Below are positions 7,801-8,993 of a stretch of 8,993 nt of DNA, piece by piece (the first letter of the stretch is position 1; each line of letters begins with the position of its first letter). This DNA is from Oligoflexales bacterium (lineage in GTDB: Bacteria > Bdellovibrionota_B > Oligoflexia > Oligoflexales > CACXFL01). A model generated the notes under the pieces. It worked only from the letters and a program-made list of their open reading frames with translations. It was not told the origin of the DNA and ran no database searches. Position numbers and translations under genes: made by a program. The stretch is taken from NCBI GenBank assembly GCA_028282865.1, contig JANQHA010000659.1, positions 1-8,993 of the forward strand, read 5' to 3'.

Positions 7801-8531
7801 TCGTTGTAAAAATGGAAGTTGTGCGCAAATAAAGACAGTTCCAGTGATCTTAAGTTTTCGGTAAATTCCTTCCAGGATTTCGCTTTTTCCATCTGGGTCT
7901 GGAGGGTTTCTTGCTGGCGCTCAAGTTCTCCAACAAGGTCCTCGATACGCGAAAGGTTTTCTTGGGTTTGTCCTAATTTTTTAACGGCTTCATCGCGCCT
8001 TTTTTTATAAACAACTGTGCCGGCTGCTTCCTCAAGAACAACACGAATTTCTTCTGGCTTGGCATTTAGAATCCGGTCTACTTGGCCTTGTTGGATCATC
8101 GAGTACGATTTACCACCCAGCCCGGTCGTAGAAAAGAAGCTGACAATGTCCTTAAGACGGCAGGGTTTGCGGTTGATCAAGTACTCGCGCTGTCCGTCAA
8201 TATAGAGGCGACGGGTTAGGGAAATTTCAGGCTCGTGACGGTATTCAGCCGGGCAAAAGGCACTTTCGTCGGTATTATCGAAGGTCAGTGTGACTTCCGC
8301 CATGCCAAGAGATTTCCGATTGGCGGAGCCAGAAAAGATAATATCGGTGGCAACCTTGCCTCGTAAATTTTTGGCATTTTGCTCGCCCATCACCCACCTA
8401 ACGGCGTCAATGACATTACTCTTGCCCGAGCCATTAGGGCCAACAATACCTGTAATTCCTTGGTCAAAAGGAATATTGACTTTGTCTGCAAATGACTTGA
8501 AACCACATGCTTGGATTTTCTTTAAAAACAT
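4893..8531 (-). CDS. smc: Chromosome segregation ATPase Smc (full length)
   Basis: A 1212-residue Smc, the usual size for the bacterial family. It is the core of the Smc-ScpA-ScpB condensin that loads on DNA, extrudes loops and helps separate sister chromosomes. The N-terminal head has Walker A G-P-N-G-S-G-K-S (31-38), the Q-loop region R-W-V-M-G-E-Q (45-51), and the conserved G-L-G-G-K-S-Y-S-M-I-Q-Q-G-Q stretch (137-150). Two long coiled-coil arms (about 175-520 and 686-1030) flank the hinge (about 521-685). The C-terminal head has signature L-S-G-G-E (1096-1100), Walker B F-L-D-E-V-D (1122-1127) with its D loop, and the switch His in V-I-T-H-N (1153-1157). All ATPase motifs are intact. The hinge keeps L-G-G-F-P-V-S-V-L and G-I-L-S-R-K-T-E-L-E, but the usual glycine-rich G-x-x-x-G-G element is replaced by F-T-V-G-L-S. 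The start is ATG 8531, with an in-frame TAA six codons upstream. No scpA or scpB is visible; the gene ends convergently with the kinase. Confidence 0.97.
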   Translation of the reverse strand: MFLKKIQACGFKSFADKVNIPFDQGITGIVGPNGSGKSNVIDAVRWVMGEQNAKNLRGKVATDIIFSGSANRKSLGMAEVTLTFDNTDESAFCPAEYRHEPEISLTRRLYIDGQREYLINRKPCRLKDIVSFFSTTGLGGKSYSMIQQGQVDRILNAKPEEIRVVLEEAAGTVVYKKRRDEAVKKLGQTQENLSRIEDLVGELERQQETLQTQMEKAKSWKEFTENLRSLELSLFAHNFHFYNDQLVAFQKEIDDEIKKEVELSAKMAQLEAEQLELQAALDAADPNIEGLRESVSIVREQIARAESIISGTDGKVSAKKERLGELEVEIKEDSDSLNIVEKQFQAAQEELSAAKQKAEELAEQIDSFQDQLDAVDEEAMVYTSRIEDYEDELKNIARLLETNTLRCEAINRERGQIDSDINEWQERIGNLSTELTEHKSNLAAVESQAAELQGGLDIELNTRNELLSAIKERKNNIAEFSTQKDQLKESYFDTRARYTSAQEVLSSASDVSAALHTLKEEEPEANCLKNGLLTDYISFSEEANELPAHARSAIESWAERLLADNLDDLNGLIRLSHKFDLGGFPVSVLSNWENPDPVALNEWVEKTDAEPLKNYLKVTKDHSYLDKIFSRLYLAPGIRLSQHELNDLPKGLIVFTSQGLQFKSDDEFTVGLSPNSKGILSRKTELEHLGSELKSCEGELAAAQSKLDQLQLEQSNDEMQLKELEEKLQGQNQEVLEISTALSSSRQLVEHKTELYKNATDQVNKLESQDRKLIDELSEQGQARLSHDEEMQRIKGELEEIKEESQGTQERKAEVFRLHDSRKLELVKSETRAQALQEGFERTSSQLERIQTTLSRRYEEKSRINLEIEEIQTAYQTSMSEMEDLLQRRETLEAELTEKREENSGILDSLRASDLELKKVRGEFSTVEKFISKRRVEMERLKVALEGIEEQSEEKYHLKIAEYEFEKDPEFNSQSVSKRVQRLRNKIEGLGAINMMAIEEYDELMERLEFITAQREEVFNSINLLEDALEEIEETSKNKFIETYETINKEFSGLFPILFPGGEAHLNLTTPEDPLNAGVEIIARLPGKKPQRMTLLSGGEKALTAISLIFALLKTKPTPFCFLDEVDAPLDEANVGRYNRVLEILAERFQFVVITHNRRTMEVLDTLYGVTMQEPGVSKIVGVDMKKDIPKHLQKAFREGDEARAGASAAAH

Positions 8532-8541
8532 ACGAACCGCA

Positions 8542-8546
8542 TCCCT
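8542..8546 (-). promoter_or_regulatory. Probable ribosome binding site for smc
   Basis: On the - strand AGGGA lies 10 bases before ATG 8531, a little longer than ideal spacing. It is the only purine-rich match in the 34-base gap (8532-8565). I see no promoter in that gap, which favours read-through from the gene upstream. Confidence 0.4.
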
Positions 8547-8565
8547 GTTTTATGCTTCGTCAAAA

Positions 8566-8993
8566 CTATTCAATTCTTTCAGTGTTTTCCCAACCTAATT
8601 TTATATCAGTCCCAGGCTGAACCTCCAAGGGAATAACGGCATTACCGTAGAAAGAACCGGTCAAAATCTTGCCATCTTTGTTCATTGCTATCTGAAAATA
8701 AGAATTTCCCGGGCTGGTAGACGAGATTTCTTCACTCCAGAGGCCGTCATCCAAGGTTTTGGCTACGATAGAATAAGACGGGTTTTTCCGAAAACTAGCT
8801 CGATCCTTGAAGTGATTTACCAGCAACGTGAGGCGGTTATTAACCAGTTTGATCTCAAAATCACCTGGAAAATGAGTCTCGGTGTTGAGTTCACCGCTGA
8901 AGCCATAAATCCGCTCAAAGCTAAGTAGCTGTTTGGTTGTGAGCCTTGGGTCAGTCTGAGTGACGTCCCCGAAAATAGTAACCTTAACAATGC
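8566..8993 (-). CDS. Unrecognised protein, C-terminal fragment, upstream of smc
   Basis: The reading frame is open from the right edge down to TAG 8566-8568, giving about 142 visible C-terminal residues; the true start lies outside the window. A TTG at 8826 could act as an internal start but is not needed, because the frame upstream reads as ordinary protein (for example F-G-D-V-T-Q-T-D-P-R-L). The sequence alternates short hydrophobic and polar stretches with many Thr, Ser, Asn and Gly, which suggests a beta-rich fold. Examples are I-K-L-V-N-N-R-L-T-L-L-V, F-Q-I-A-M-N-K-D-G-K-I-L-T-G and A-V-I-P-L-E-V. There is no cysteine, no membrane segment and no motif I recognise. A secreted, periplasmic or lipoprotein location is possible, but the N-terminus needed to judge this is missing. 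The gene lies 34 bases upstream of smc on the same strand and is probably co-transcribed with it; no functional link to Smc is shown. Confidence 0.7.
   Translation of the reverse strand, partial: IVKVTIFGDVTQTDPRLTTKQLLSFERIYGFSGELNTETHFPGDFEIKLVNNRLTLLVNHFKDRASFRKNPSYSIVAKTLDDGLWSEEISSTSPGNSYFQIAMNKDGKILTGSFYGNAVIPLEVQPGTDIKLGWENTERIE

Noticed and set aside
8290..8598. 102-codon open frame on the + strand over the smc start
   Set aside because: It is antisense to the Walker A region of smc and the junction with the gene before it. The other small + strand frames between 6385 and 8205 are the same kind of shadow.
8566..8826. Separate 86-codon gene starting at TTG 8826
   Set aside because: The same frame is open without a stop to the right edge and reads as normal protein, so the TTG is more likely an internal leucine.

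Overview
The window carries two convergent gene groups. A four-gene signalling cluster runs on the + strand (1-4871), and a two-gene group with the chromosome-organising ATPase gene smc runs on the - strand (8993-4893). Both outer genes are cut by the window edges. Coding density is very high: the largest gap is 34 bases, and no stretch over 300 bases lacks a gene. I see no RNA gene, mobile element, CRISPR array or phage gene.

Organism: a Gram-negative bacterium with a canonical long Smc rather than MukB, which argues against Enterobacterales and their close relatives. The PilZ tail resembles the PilZ type common in myxobacteria and other former Deltaproteobacteria. Together with the dense one- and two-component signalling genes, this suggests a Bdellovibrionota, Oligoflexia or deltaproteobacterial-type genome. 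That assignment is an inference from gene content and was not tested by a search.

+ strand: (1) the C-terminal end of a PilZ-like protein, probably a c-di-GMP-binding adaptor; (2) a 727-residue protein with two receiver domains, each followed by TPR-like helices, where neither receiver keeps the phospho-acceptor aspartate; (3) a HDOD protein with an N-terminal cysteine cluster, whose start overlaps the previous stop by one base; (4) a membrane histidine kinase with about seven membrane segments and complete HisKA and HATPase domains. Gaps of 15, -1 and about 22 bases suggest one transcript. The proposed picture is a kinase at the membrane, a non-phosphorylatable receiver/TPR scaffold, a HDOD output protein and a c-di-GMP effector. 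No DNA-binding domain and no canonical receiver is visible, so the kinase's phosphotransfer partner is probably encoded elsewhere.

- strand: an unrecognised, probably beta-rich protein (C-terminal part only) lies 34 bases upstream of smc, probably in the same transcript. Smc is full length (1212 residues) with intact ATPase motifs, but its hinge lacks the usual glycine-rich signature. The kinase and smc genes end tail to tail 21 bases apart with no convincing terminator between them.

The most notable items are the double pseudo-receiver scaffold and its gene neighbourhood, the cysteine-cluster HDOD protein, and the divergent Smc hinge.
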